A DNA stretch of 64,000 nt from Solibacillus silvestris (GTDB taxonomy: Bacteria; Bacillota; Bacilli; Bacillales_A; Planococcaceae). Every line of letters begins with the position of its first letter. The stretch's first letter is position 1. The stretch lies in assembly GCA_001586195.1 (NCBI GenBank), contig CP014609.1, positions 1,772,001 to 1,836,000 on the forward strand. The letters are read 5' to 3'. The position numbers and the translations under genes are program-made. This document shows positions 16,407-24,821 of the stretch, one piece after another. The notes below the pieces were generated by a model, which worked only from the letters and a program-made list of their open reading frames with translations, was not told the origin of the DNA and did no database searches.

Positions 16407-16516
16407 GAACTTCATCCTTCCAATAAATTATTTACGTAAATAAGTAATTAAACAACCTTTCTTCTATAATACATGTTACAGTAGGAAAGAATCTTAAAAG
16501 TTAGAAGGCGAAAAAT

Positions 16517-16900
16517 ATGATCGAAGTAAAGAATTCCCCGATAAGTGAAGGGGAATATAATCGCGGTATTTTTGCGATTAACGCAATTCCTGAAGGAACG
16601 TTATTCCACCAAGCACCGGTACTAAGCTATCCAAATGAGCAGCATGAACATATTGAAAAAACGAATCTTGCGGATTATGCGTTTGAATTTGGCATTGGAC
16701 GCTCTGCAATCCTATTAGGCTACGGGATGCTATTTAACCATTCGTATGAGCCGAATGCCACATATGAAATCAATTTCGACAACGAAACATTTGATTTCTT
16801 TGCCTATAAAGATATTGAAGCAGGCGAAGAAATTTTTATTAATTATAATGGCGATGTTGATGATAATGACCCGTTATGGTTTAACAGCGAAGAAGAATAA
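16517..16900 (+). CDS. SET-domain protein
   Basis: A 127-aa protein forming a minimal SET domain. It shows GEYNRGIFAINAIPEGTLFHQAPV at the N terminus, the pseudoknot signature YGMLFNHSYEPNATYEI, and KDIEAGEEIFINYNGD with the catalytic Tyr. SET proteins transfer methyl groups from SAM to lysine; bacterial targets are rarely known. It is monocistronic with ribosome site AGAAGGCG, and its terminator overlaps the end of the convergent esterase gene. The family is clear; the substrate is unknown. Confidence 0.85.
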   Translation: MIEVKNSPISEGEYNRGIFAINAIPEGTLFHQAPVLSYPNEQHEHIEKTNLADYAFEFGIGRSAILLGYGMLFNHSYEPNATYEINFDNETFDFFAYKDIEAGEEIFINYNGDVDDNDPLWFNSEEE

Positions 16901-16904
16901 CACG

Positions 16905-16936
16905 GGGAGCTGTCTAAAATTAGACAGTTCCTTTTT
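16905..16936 (+). terminator. Terminator of the SET gene overlapping the esterase stop codon
   Basis: The GGAGCTGTCTA/TAGACAGTTCC stem is followed by TTTTT. The last codons and stop of the minus-strand esterase lie in its right arm. Confidence 0.8.
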
Positions 16937-17669
16937 CTATTCCCTCGATAAATCGAATGATATCTTCCGTCAGTAATTGGCGTTCTTTTCCTAATGTAAT
17001 AAGATGGCCGCTGTTGTCGTATTTTTTTTTCGTAATAAATTTGCTAATTGCAGTCTTTTCAATCATATCAATGCTTTGGTGGAAAACCGGTTCGTCCAGC
17101 ATACCTTTTGCCAAGAAAAGCGGCTGTTTCAGTAAATGAAGCTGTTTGCCTGTTTCAACGATAAACTGCTGCAGTGCAATCAGTTTTTCGGCAGGTCTTG
17201 GAAAGTGATCGTCTAAAAATTCTTGCAGTTCCTGTTCAGAACTTCCTCTATTTTGTAAATACCTCTTGGAATAATAGACTACACGCTGTTCTAAACCTTC
17301 CACAGGCCGTTCCAATACTGGTGAAGAAATAATACATAAAGCCTTCACTTCAGGGAATTCATTTGCCAGTCTTATTCCTAATACACCACCTAATGACTGA
17401 CCAATTACCGTAATCGCTTCATATTTTACATCGATTAAAAATTGAACTGCCTGTTTGCTATGTTTCCATATCTGCTCCATAGAACTTGCAAATAATTGTT
17501 CCGGTGTTGCTCCGTGCCCTGCCAGATTTGGCGCATAGCTTGTATATCCTTTACTATGAAGCATTTTTGCAACATAGTGCATCTCTTTCGAATTGCTCGT
17601 AAAACTATGTAAAAGCAAAACGGCCTGTTTACTTCCTTGTAAATAAATATCCTCTACAAAATGTTTCAT
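16920..17669 (-). CDS. Alpha/beta hydrolase, carboxylesterase Est30-like
   Basis: A 249-aa hydrolase. The oxyanion region is VLLLHSFTSNSKEM, the nucleophile elbow is VIGQSLGGVLG, the acid is in the LDEPVFHQSIDMIE stretch and the catalytic His is in YDNSGHLITLGKER. This matches the small Est30/YvaK thermostable carboxylesterase group acting on short-chain esters. The start at 17669 follows AAAGGGGATCAAC; the TTG at 17711 lacks a site. It is monocistronic. A monoacylglycerol lipase activity is also possible. Confidence 0.8.
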   Translation of the reverse strand: MKHFVEDIYLQGSKQAVLLLHSFTSNSKEMHYVAKMLHSKGYTSYAPNLAGHGATPEQLFASSMEQIWKHSKQAVQFLIDVKYEAITVIGQSLGGVLGIRLANEFPEVKALCIISSPVLERPVEGLEQRVVYYSKRYLQNRGSSEQELQEFLDDHFPRPAEKLIALQQFIVETGKQLHLLKQPLFLAKGMLDEPVFHQSIDMIEKTAISKFITKKKYDNSGHLITLGKERQLLTEDIIRFIEGIEKGTV

Positions 17670-17826
17670 GTTGATCCCCTTTTCATTTGTGACAATATTA
17701 TAGCATAACAATTCTCTCTTACTGACATTTCCTCAAGTTTAAAAAGCGGAAACAGTGCAAATGTTTTATTGTTCGGCTACAATATGGATTGAGTAAAAAA
17801 ACATATGAAAGGAGAATCATATTAAT

Positions 17827-18390
17827 ATGAGAACAATATTATTATCGATTCTTGCTGCGCTATTTATACTTGTACCGAACGCAGCAGCACATACGTATTT
17901 AGACACGACTAACCCTGAGGATGGAGCAGTTGTAACAGAACTATTGCAGTCGATCGAACTTACATACACCGGTAAAATTGAAGTAGGCAGTACATTTAAA
18001 GTAATTTCAAGTAACGGTGAAGAAATAGAAACAGTATCGATGGATTTAGTCGATGGTGTTTTAACGGGTACTTTTGATTCCCCATTACCAAATGATGACT
18101 ATACAGTTGAGTGGAATAGTATTAGTGCTGATGGCCACCCATTGTCAGGTCAATTCTCCTTTACGGTTGATGCACCTGTAGCAGAAGAACCGGTTGAAGA
18201 AAAAGTTACAGAAGAAAATGAAGAGCAAGTAGAAGTAAACGAAACGGTAGAAAATAACGTAGCGGAAACGACTGCGGCAGATGAGGAAGAAACATCAAAC
18301 AATACATTACTATATATCGTTGGAGCCCTTTTACTTCTTATTATAGTAGTAAGTATTTTCACTATTGCTAGACGGAAAAATATAAAATGA
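17827..18390 (+). CDS. copC: CopC-domain copper-resistance protein (first copy)
   Basis: A 187-aa exported protein. The signal peptide ends NAAA and the mature chain begins with the copper-binding His (HTYLDTTNPEDGAVV). The CopC beta-barrel covers about residues 22-120 with DYTVEWNSISADGHPLSGQFSF, including a second conserved His. A Glu-rich linker and a C-terminal membrane anchor (LLYIVGALLLLIIVVSIFTIA) follow. It overlaps copD by 4 nt. The pair is the split form of Bacillus YcnJ and takes part in copper acquisition or tolerance. A paralogue is at 49481-50056. Confidence 0.88.
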   Translation: MRTILLSILAALFILVPNAAAHTYLDTTNPEDGAVVTELLQSIELTYTGKIEVGSTFKVISSNGEEIETVSMDLVDGVLTGTFDSPLPNDDYTVEWNSISADGHPLSGQFSFTVDAPVAEEPVEEKVTEENEEQVEVNETVENNVAETTAADEEETSNNTLLYIVGALLLLIIVVSIFTIARRKNIK

Positions 18391-19466
18391 TGGCATTGAC
18401 CATTTTTAGTCAATTTTTACTCTATGTTAGTTTAGCTCTTCTAATGGGCTCATTTATCTTATACTGTATCCCAGAAACAGTTCGTCCGAAAATTGATGTT
18501 TCTGCAAAGTGGCTCATTGTTAGTGCGGTCATTTTGCCGGTTGTCACATTTGTACCGAATATTCAATTGCTGACAATTTTGACACCGCAGTTCGGACTGA
18601 TTGAATCAGTTGGCATGCTGCTTATGAAATTTAAAGTTGGCCATTCATGGCTGGCGATCGTTGGCTTTACGATTATTTTGCTTATTGTGATTCGACAATT
18701 CATGAAAAAAACCTCGAAGCTTATGGCGATTATCGCAATCTTTATTTTAATCGCCATTATGGCGGCAATTGGCTATATAAGTCATGCAGGCTCGATGACC
18801 GGTCTTGTCGGATCGGCCCTCGATTTTGTTCACCTTCTTGCTGTCAGTGTTTGGCTCGGTATTTTACTCATGATGAGTTTTTTCTCAAAAGATCCACTTA
18901 ACTGGGAAGCTTTTTTAAAATGGTTCTCCCCTGTTGCGCTCGTAGCTTTTACAGCCGTTGCTTTAACTGGTGTCCTGATGACTGACACGATTGTTCCTGG
19001 CTATGTGACAAGCTGGTCGAGCAATTATGGTCAATTCCTATTCATTAAACATGTTTTGCTCGTACCGTTGACTGTTATTATTTTGGCAAACAGTCTGCTC
19101 ATTAAATTGAAGTTGAACAAGCCATTGTTTGAACCGCGTACATGGGTACGGATTGAAACGATTTTGCTCATATTGATTTTATTCATTACCGCACTGTATA
19201 GTGAGCAACAGCCACCTAGTTTTTATGTACAGGAAATTTCGCCGTTTTTTGAATTGTTCTACCGTAGCTCAATTGATGCCGGTATGCGCGGGTATTTCCA
19301 AATGACAGGTATTGGCTTAGGATTTTTCCTGTTGACTACACTGTTCATCGGTCTCGTCATCGTAAGTTATATTAAACAGTTGCCGGTCATTGTATCGGCT
19401 GCTATGACTTTTGCGGTGACACTATGTTTTTACATGGGCTTTATGTCGATTATATTTTTCAAATAA
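18387..19466 (+). CDS. copD: CopD-domain membrane protein
   Basis: A 359-aa protein with eight or more membrane segments and the CopD core: HVLLVP and DFVHLLAVSVWLGILLMMSFF, with conserved His in YISHAG, DFVHL and FIKHVLL. It would move copper across the membrane together with the CopC anchor encoded upstream. The start overlaps the copC stop (ATGA), so translation is coupled. A bidirectional terminator follows at 19478. Confidence 0.88.
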   Translation: MMALTIFSQFLLYVSLALLMGSFILYCIPETVRPKIDVSAKWLIVSAVILPVVTFVPNIQLLTILTPQFGLIESVGMLLMKFKVGHSWLAIVGFTIILLIVIRQFMKKTSKLMAIIAIFILIAIMAAIGYISHAGSMTGLVGSALDFVHLLAVSVWLGILLMMSFFSKDPLNWEAFLKWFSPVALVAFTAVALTGVLMTDTIVPGYVTSWSSNYGQFLFIKHVLLVPLTVIILANSLLIKLKLNKPLFEPRTWVRIETILLILILFITALYSEQQPPSFYVQEISPFFELFYRSSIDAGMRGYFQMTGIGLGFFLLTTLFIGLVIVSYIKQLPVIVSAAMTFAVTLCFYMGFMSIIFFK

Positions 19467-19477
19467 TGTCCAAAATA

Positions 19478-19521
19478 AAGGGTTGTAGTATCAAGTCTGT
19501 TCCGACTTATACTACAACCCT
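19478..19521. terminator. Bidirectional terminator between copD and the TspO-like gene
   Basis: A long stem pairs AAGGGTTGTAGTAT plus AAGTC with GACTT plus ATACTACAACCCTT, placed between two convergent stops. Confidence 0.8.
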
Positions 19522-19527
19522 TATTCA

Positions 19528-20253
19528 TTATGCGAACTTTTTCGTCTTCATACGAACATAGCGAATGAGTGCCGCGATAATTAATATCGCCGTTAATGCG
19601 ATTGTACCGTACTGCATTGTCGAATTATCTGTTTTTACAGCAATACCGATTAGAGCCCAAACGATGACTAGTGGAAAGAAAATATCCTGCGAAATGGCAA
19701 CGGCCAAATAACCGAGAATAACCGCAACTCCTACAAGTACGAGCGAACCGACCACCTCTGAAATCCCCAAATCGACTCCATGATATTTTAACACATAACT
19801 TACATTAGCAATTGTCGCTACGGATATCCAAGCTAAGTAAAATGAAAACGGAAAACGCTCTGAAAGACCTTTTTCTGTATTTTTATACTGCAGGTAAATC
19901 GCTATCAGTGTAAATAATAAAAAGAACATAACGATAATGGATAGTATAAACTGTTCATAATGCCAACTGAACAGCCAAGCAATATTAAATATACAGCTGA
20001 TGATAAATAAAATACCCACTTTTCCTTTAAAACGATTGTCTTTCACTTTGCGGTATATAGTAATCAGCCATAAAACAAGCAATCCATAAATCAGCGACCA
20101 AATGGAAAACACATAGCCTGCCGGCGTAAATAATACTTCCAGACGATTTGTTATTTCAGACGCCGTTTGCCCGTTTAACGGCAGTGTATTTGACAGCACA
20201 TTTACTACTATTACAGCGATCATGGCTATCCACATTGAAATATACAAGCCCAT
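19528..20253 (-). CDS. Tryptophan-rich sensory (TspO/MBR-like) membrane protein
   Basis: A 241-aa protein with seven or more membrane segments. NRLEVLFTPAGYVFSIWSLIY, the NIAWLFSWHYE signature and FSFYLAWISVATIANV are typical of the longer bacterial relatives of TspO. Ligands of that family include porphyrins; the physiological role here is unknown. It is monocistronic with ribosome site AAAGGATGATG. The call rests on the Trp-rich motifs. Confidence 0.6.
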   Translation of the reverse strand: MGLYISMWIAMIAVIVVNVLSNTLPLNGQTASEITNRLEVLFTPAGYVFSIWSLIYGLLVLWLITIYRKVKDNRFKGKVGILFIISCIFNIAWLFSWHYEQFILSIIVMFFLLFTLIAIYLQYKNTEKGLSERFPFSFYLAWISVATIANVSYVLKYHGVDLGISEVVGSLVLVGVAVILGYLAVAISQDIFFPLVIVWALIGIAVKTDNSTMQYGTIALTAILIIAALIRYVRMKTKKFA

Positions 20254-20362
20254 TTTTCATCATCCTTTTTTTCTAGATTTAGGGAACTATACCCTTTTTT
20301 AAAAAAGAATAAGCGGTGAATAAGCTATTGTGTTTTTAATGTGAATTACGCTTAGTTAACTG

Positions 20363-20995
20363 TTACATTTGTTTTTCAAATGCAAGCTTGATGCCAAATC
20401 CGATTAGTACAGCACCCGTCAACGTTTCGATTACCGATTGTGTAGCAGGTTTTTTCATGAAATTGCGAATTTTGTTCAGTAAAAATACATAGAGCGCAAA
20501 CCAGACAAATGTTAAGACGATATAGATGATGCCCATCGTCAGAAACGGCCAAAACGGTTCTGTATCTTTTGCTAGGAATTGCGGCAAAAACGTAAGGAAG
20601 AAAACCGCTACTTTAGGGTTTGTGATATTAGTAATGAGACCCTGTTTAAAATAAGAATTGCCTTTTGCTTCAATTTCGGGAATGTCCGTCATTTCCTCCG
20701 TATCTGCCTTTTTCGAACGCATGCTCATCAATGTTTTTACGCCTAAGTAGCATAAGTAGGCTGCTCCGACGTATTTCAGTACTGTAAATGCTACGGCAGA
20801 CTTTACAATTATCGCCGATAGCCCTGCAACGGCTGCAATAGTATGGACGGTTAATCCCGCACAAGAACCGACCATCGTTTGAAAACCCCCCTTTTGTCCG
20901 TTAACAATCGTATTTTTCGTAACGATCGCTGTATCAGGACCCGGTAAAATAATGAGCAGTATACACGCAATTATAAAGAACAGAACATTCTCCAT
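20363..20995 (-). CDS. LysE/RhtB-family amino-acid exporter
   Basis: A 210-aa membrane protein with about six segments. It starts FFIIACILLIILPGPDTAIVTKNTIVNGQKGGFQTMVGSCAGL, the hallmark LPGPD motif of the family, and has ITNITNPKVAVFFLTFLPQF. These exporters pump out amino acids such as homoserine or lysine derivatives. It is monocistronic. The repeat array at 21132-21304 lies upstream of its start on the same strand. Confidence 0.85.
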   Translation of the reverse strand: MENVLFFIIACILLIILPGPDTAIVTKNTIVNGQKGGFQTMVGSCAGLTVHTIAAVAGLSAIIVKSAVAFTVLKYVGAAYLCYLGVKTLMSMRSKKADTEEMTDIPEIEAKGNSYFKQGLITNITNPKVAVFFLTFLPQFLAKDTEPFWPFLTMGIIYIVLTFVWFALYVFLLNKIRNFMKKPATQSVIETLTGAVLIGFGIKLAFEKQM

Positions 20996-21131
20996 TTAAT
21001 CACCTTCATTTTCTGAATTTTTAAATATGTTAACATAATTCATCCGAATGAGGCTAGAGGATTTTCAGTTTTATGGATTGTTAGTATGGCTTTACTTCTA
21101 TGCCTTCTAATGATATGACCGGTGACTGATT

Positions 21132-21304
21132 TTATTAGAAGAATTTTATATTTATTAGAAAACTTCAACAGGTTATTAGCATTTTCCGAATGTTTATTTG
21201 AACATCTAAAAGCATTATTAGAACAATTGTCTTATATATTAGAAAATCGGTAACTTATTAGAAGATGTCAACTTGATATTAGATGATTTAAATGTTTATT
21301 AGAA
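21132..21304. repeat. Nine-unit phased TTATTAG(A/C)A array, copy 1
   Basis: This 326-nt gene-free stretch holds nine copies of a degenerate TTATTAGAA motif. Their TTAG cores begin at 21135, 21155, 21176, 21197 (TTTG), 21218, 21239, 21258, 21279 and 21299, giving steps of 20, 21, 21, 21, 21, 19, 21 and 20. The sequence between motifs is unrelated from unit to unit. The array starts 18 nt after the stop of the DUF2812 gene, reading the minus strand. It resembles the array at 30800-30971 in number, spacing and partly in sequence. No coding frame is kept, because the steps are not multiples of 3. Confidence 0.8.
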
Positions 21305-21321
21305 TATTACTAGCGACTCCT

Positions 21322-22518
21322 TCAATCGTCAGCAAGTAATGCCATTTTCTCAGCAGCTTTCTCTATGATTACATCATCTTTAACCTGACCCCTATAATTG
21401 ATATACATCACGGTCCGACCCCTTACAAAAAGAAAATCTTTATGAAAAGAATTATCCCTAATCAGCAGACGATCAAAAGCTGTGTGTTTTCTTTCTTTAA
21501 AACTTGCAGGATCACTTCCATATGTATGCTTGATTATTAACTCATTAACTAGTGAGCTAACATGGGAATTGAAACGTAGCTTATAAACTTCCGATGAGAT
21601 TGATGGTTGATATGCATGATTTGGATCGTACCATTCCCCTTCCTGAATAACGCCCATTTCTGTTGAATCATATTGGACAGAAGCAAAAATATTCCACTGT
21701 GATGAGTAGGTGCTTCCCAAATCCTCGCCTTCGAAGTAAAATGGCTTCCTTTTAAGATGCGGCTGATTTTCAATTGAAGCAAGTCGGACAATTGGCAGCC
21801 CTGTATCTTCTTCTGGTAAAGGGGTTGTTTTCATACTCCATATTTGGTAAATCGGTAAAAACACAAGAGTTAATGTAATTACTAATACTATGAAACTGTA
21901 GACAATACCTGACCGGTAAAAGTTTTCCCATGGTTTTTGTTGATCGTCTAATATCCCAGCCTTAAGTTCATTATGCAAACGATTGATTCCAAATAAGCTT
22001 TTACCTATCGGAAGTATTTGTATAAAATTAACGAATAATACCAACAACGGAGCAAGTGTATATCCATCTATCAGTTGCAAAACAGAAATATTTCCGTTTT
22101 CGAAAGATTTGACGAAGACCGTAGTGATTACAATAATTGCAATTAAATTGACTATAAAATTAAATAATGTTTTATTAAAAGCTTTTTTTGCTATTGAGAT
22201 TTGCTCTTCTCGATTTATTGGAGGTTCATTTGCTTTACGTTCAGTCGGTGCTGCAAATACGTGAAAATTGCGGTCACTCGCAATATAGTCCCAGCCGCTT
22301 TCTTCGTATAACCGAATTTTTTCACTCGATATATATTTGCTTTTTGCCAGTTCCAGCCGGTAATCCATTTGTTTGCGATCACCTTTCTTAAACTTTGCAA
22401 AATGAGTACCAATCTCATAAAAATGCAGCCCTTGCTCGGACATATCTGAAAACCAGCATTCATGTTCCTTGATACGCCAATACTGCCTTGGCCTTATTCT
22501 ACGTACTATTTCTGCCAT
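21322..22518 (-). CDS. DUF2812 membrane protein (intact paralogue)
   Basis: A 398-aa protein with an N-terminal DUF2812 region (IKEHECWFSDMSEQGLHFYEIGTHFAKFKKGD, then YEESGWDYIASDRNFHVF). Two pairs of membrane segments lie in about residues 130-245, followed by an extracytoplasmic C-terminal domain (PIVRLASIENQ to the end). DUF2812 genes usually accompany PadR regulators, as here. Function is unknown. It has its own promoter at 22547-22575 and ribosome site AAGGAGG. The frameshifted gene at 22695-23893 is a paralogue of the same length. Confidence 0.8.
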   Translation of the reverse strand: MAEIVRRIRPRQYWRIKEHECWFSDMSEQGLHFYEIGTHFAKFKKGDRKQMDYRLELAKSKYISSEKIRLYEESGWDYIASDRNFHVFAAPTERKANEPPINREEQISIAKKAFNKTLFNFIVNLIAIIVITTVFVKSFENGNISVLQLIDGYTLAPLLVLFVNFIQILPIGKSLFGINRLHNELKAGILDDQQKPWENFYRSGIVYSFIVLVITLTLVFLPIYQIWSMKTTPLPEEDTGLPIVRLASIENQPHLKRKPFYFEGEDLGSTYSSQWNIFASVQYDSTEMGVIQEGEWYDPNHAYQPSISSEVYKLRFNSHVSSLVNELIIKHTYGSDPASFKERKHTAFDRLLIRDNSFHKDFLFVRGRTVMYINYRGQVKDDVIIEKAAEKMALLADD

Positions 22519-22546
22519 CGCTCTACCTCCTTGTAAGTCTTACCTA

Positions 22547-22575
22547 ACAATAGAATAGAAGGGATTGTTTGTAAA
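22547..22575 (-). promoter_or_regulatory. Promoter of the intact DUF2812 gene
   Basis: Reading the minus strand, TTTACA (22570-22575), a 17-nt spacer and TATTGT (22547-22552). Confidence 0.6.
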
Positions 22576-22647
22576 TAAAAAATAAGGACCTGGAATCTAT
22601 TTCAGCACTCCCTGACGAAATAAAAAAATTGAAATTATTTCACAGCA

Positions 22648-22681
22648 AAAAGGCAACCCTACCCATGTAAGATTGCCTTTT
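22648..22681 (-). terminator. Terminator of the PadR-DUF2812 operon
   Basis: AAAAGGCAA pairs with TTGCCTTTT around a GC-containing loop, T-rich on the minus strand, directly after the frameshifted gene. Confidence 0.65.
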
Positions 22682-22694
22682 ACACCGCTTGGAA

Positions 22695-23893
22695 CTAACT
22701 ATCCGCAAGCAGCAATATTTTCTGAGCTGCATTCTCCACTAGAACATCAAGCTCTGCATATCCGTAATAACGTATATACATTACAACCTTATCTTTTGAT
22801 GCAACTAATTGTTTCCATTCTTCATCCTCGCGAGTAATAAGGTGATCAAAGCCAGGGTGTTTCCTTTCTATGAAACTTTCCCTTTCATCTCCGTATGTAT
22901 GCCACTCCATCAAGTCAGACAGCAATGGTTTAGCGAACGCCTGAAATGTTAAATTGTATATTTCAGTAGAAACGCTCGGTGAGTATGTACCACTTTTATC
23001 TAACCACATTTCATCCTTAATTATTCCACTTTCGTCGGTCTCAAACTGAACGGGTGCAAAGATACTCCAATTTGTTGAATAACGGTTTGCCCAATCGATT
23101 TCATCTGTATAATATTCATCCCGGATTAGCTGTGGATTTTGTTCGATATCGGCTAAACGAACAAACGGCAAGTTTTCATCATTCTTTGGAAGTGTATAGT
23201 TATCCATTTTTTTAATTGGTAAAGTGGCATAATTAAGCCGCTTACGAGAATAATCCCTATAAAGACAACCGAAAATACACCATTTTTTCGCAAACTTTTT
23301 TTCCAAGGGGCATGATGGTTGATGGCTTTGCCTTCATTTAAACTTTTTTTCAATTCTTTAATCGCCAATAAAGCTCTTATGGCGTAAAAAACATAGTGAA
23401 TATAGACGAGAGTAAGGATACTTTGCTGAACGACATATCCTTCAACTAAACGTAATACAGGTGTTCCATCCAAAAACCACATTGCCAAAAGCATACCTAG
23501 AATCAGGGCCACTACAAGAGAAATCCATACTAAATTAAATACGAGTTTTTTACTTAGCCGCTGTAACGTAAATGCCTGTTCTGCAGAATCTGTATGGATT
23601 TCGGGTGCATTGTTTTCAGTTGGTGAAGAGAAAACATGAAACCATTGATAGCTTGTGACATACTTCCAGCCGTTTTCCTCGTACAGATCAATTTGCTCAT
23701 AGGTAATTAATTTCCTATCTGTCACTTCAATCCGGTATTCAATTCGCTTCGGGTCACCTTTTTTAAAATGGGCTAAATTTGTTCCCATTTTATGAAGGTG
23801 GAGCCCCTGTAACGACATATCCGAAAACCAGCTTTCGTGTTCTCCAATTCGCCAGTAGTTGGTTGGTCGGATTTTGCGCACCATTTTAGTCAT
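22695..23893 (-). pseudogene. DUF2812 gene broken by a -1 frameshift at an A7 tract
   Basis: The N-terminal part (23893 to the stop at 23153) and C-terminal part (open to 22695) lie in different frames. They join at a run of seven A on the coding strand (23207-23213). Adding one A gives LPLYQLKKMDNYTLPKND and a 399-aa product. That product lines up end to end with the 398-aa paralogue downstream (PIVRLASIENQ against PFVRLADIEQN, LIIKHTYGSDPASFKERKH against LMEWHTYGDERESFIERKH). It starts inside the PadR gene with an 8-nt overlap. It could be a true mutation, a phase-variable tract, transcriptional slippage or a sequencing error; the good conservation of both halves argues against old decay. 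Confidence 0.85.
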
Positions 23894-24203
23894 CGTTTCC
23901 CTCCTCTAATATACTGCTGTCGAAAATCAGAGATTTTAGACGAGCATATTCTATTCTTAATGTATGCTCGCCTTCTTTCGTAATTTCATATATTTTTCGC
24001 CGCCCATCGTCTTTTGCCAAAGCGATTAATCCGTCTTTTTGCATTCGTGATAGGACACCATATAACGTTCCGGGCCCCATTGTTAAACGGCCTTTCGATA
24101 CTTCTGTAATGGACTGCATTAACTGATAGCCATGATTGGGACGCATTAACGCTAATAATACGTAGTACATTGCTTCAGTCATTGGCCCGCCATTATAAGA
24201 CAT
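23886..24203 (-). CDS. PadR-family transcriptional regulator
   Basis: A 105-aa winged-helix regulator: MTEAMYYVLLALMRPNHGYQLMQSITEVSKGRLTMGPGTLYGVLSRMQKDGLIA, then KIYEITKEGEHTLR. The start at 24203 follows GGAGGAATGAAT; the frame is open upstream, but through the operator and the ribH terminator, so a longer protein is not credible. It overlaps the DUF2812 start by 8 nt. It probably represses itself through the 38-bp palindrome at 24217-24254, with de-repression on cell-envelope or drug stress as in other PadR-DUF2812 pairs. Confidence 0.88.
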   Translation of the reverse strand: MSYNGGPMTEAMYYVLLALMRPNHGYQLMQSITEVSKGRLTMGPGTLYGVLSRMQKDGLIALAKDDGRRKIYEITKEGEHTLRIEYARLKSLIFDSSILEEGNDD

Positions 24204-24216
24204 ATTCATTCCTCCA

Positions 24217-24254
24217 ACTATTATGTCATGCGATATATCGTCTGACATAATAGT
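24217..24254. promoter_or_regulatory. 38-bp palindromic PadR operator
   Basis: Perfect 12-bp arms (ACTATTATGTCA and TGACATAATAGT) flank a nested palindrome CGATATATCG. Only the TG/TC pair breaks symmetry. It lies between the PadR ribosome site and the promoter, overlapping the -10 box. Confidence 0.7.
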
Positions 24255-24278
24255 AAACGATAGGGAATAATTTGTAAA
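24250..24278 (-). promoter_or_regulatory. Promoter of the PadR-DUF2812 operon
   Basis: On the minus strand, TTTACA (24273-24278), 17 nt and TACTAT (24250-24255). The -10 box overlaps the end of the operator. Confidence 0.7.
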
Positions 24279-24302
24279 CTTGTTATTAAAAGCAAACGAA
24301 AA

Positions 24303-24326
24303 ACCACTCCAACATGTTGGAGTGGT
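24303..24326 (-). terminator. Terminator of the rib operon
   Basis: ACCACTCCAAC and GTTGGAGTGGT form a perfect 24-nt palindrome, followed by TTTTT on the minus strand, 16 nt after ribH. Confidence 0.85.
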
Positions 24327-24341
24327 CAGCACTAAGCATTC

Positions 24342-24806
24342 TTAAAACATCTTATTCAAGTTTGCCATTTCAATAGCGGACATTGCGCTGTCGTAGCCTT
24401 TATTACCCGCTTTTGTACCAGCGCGTTCAATCGCCTGTTCGATATTTTCTGTTGTGACAATACCGAAAATTACCGGAACCCCTGTATCCAAGCCTGCTTT
24501 GGCAATTCCTTTTGCTGCTTCGTTACATACATAGTCGTAATGTGTAGTTGATCCGCGAATGACCGTACCTAAACCGATTACTGCATCATAATTATTTGTT
24601 TCAGCCATTTTTTTTGCAACAAACGGTACTTCAAAAGCACCTGGCACCCATGCTGTATCAATGTTTGCTTCGTCAACACCGTGACGTTTTAAACCATCCA
24701 GTGCACCGCTTAATAACTTATCATTAATAAATTCATTGAATCGCCCAACGACAATTCCGATTTTCAAATCTGTTCCGACTAATTGTGCTTCAAATGTTTT
24801 TCCCAT
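24342..24806 (-). CDS. ribH: 6,7-dimethyl-8-ribityllumazine synthase RibH
   Basis: A 154-aa enzyme that joins the RibB product with the aminouracil to make lumazine; it assembles as an icosahedral capsid in Bacillus. Motifs: [67 protein letters not shown] and [28 protein letters not shown]. The catalytic His is in TTHYDYV. It is the last gene of ribE-ribB-ribH, with AAAAAGGAGC before the start. Confidence 0.95.
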   Translation of the reverse strand: MGKTFEAQLVGTDLKIGIVVGRFNEFINDKLLSGALDGLKRHGVDEANIDTAWVPGAFEVPFVAKKMAETNNYDAVIGLGTVIRGSTTHYDYVCNEAAKGIAKAGLDTGVPVIFGIVTTENIEQAIERAGTKAGNKGYDSAMSAIEMANLNKMF

Positions 24807-24821
24807 TTTAATTGCTCCTTT

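Noticed and set aside
21132-21304. CRISPR array reading of the phased repeats
   Set aside because: Repeats are 7-9 nt and degenerate, spacers are about 12 nt, and no cas gene is in the window.
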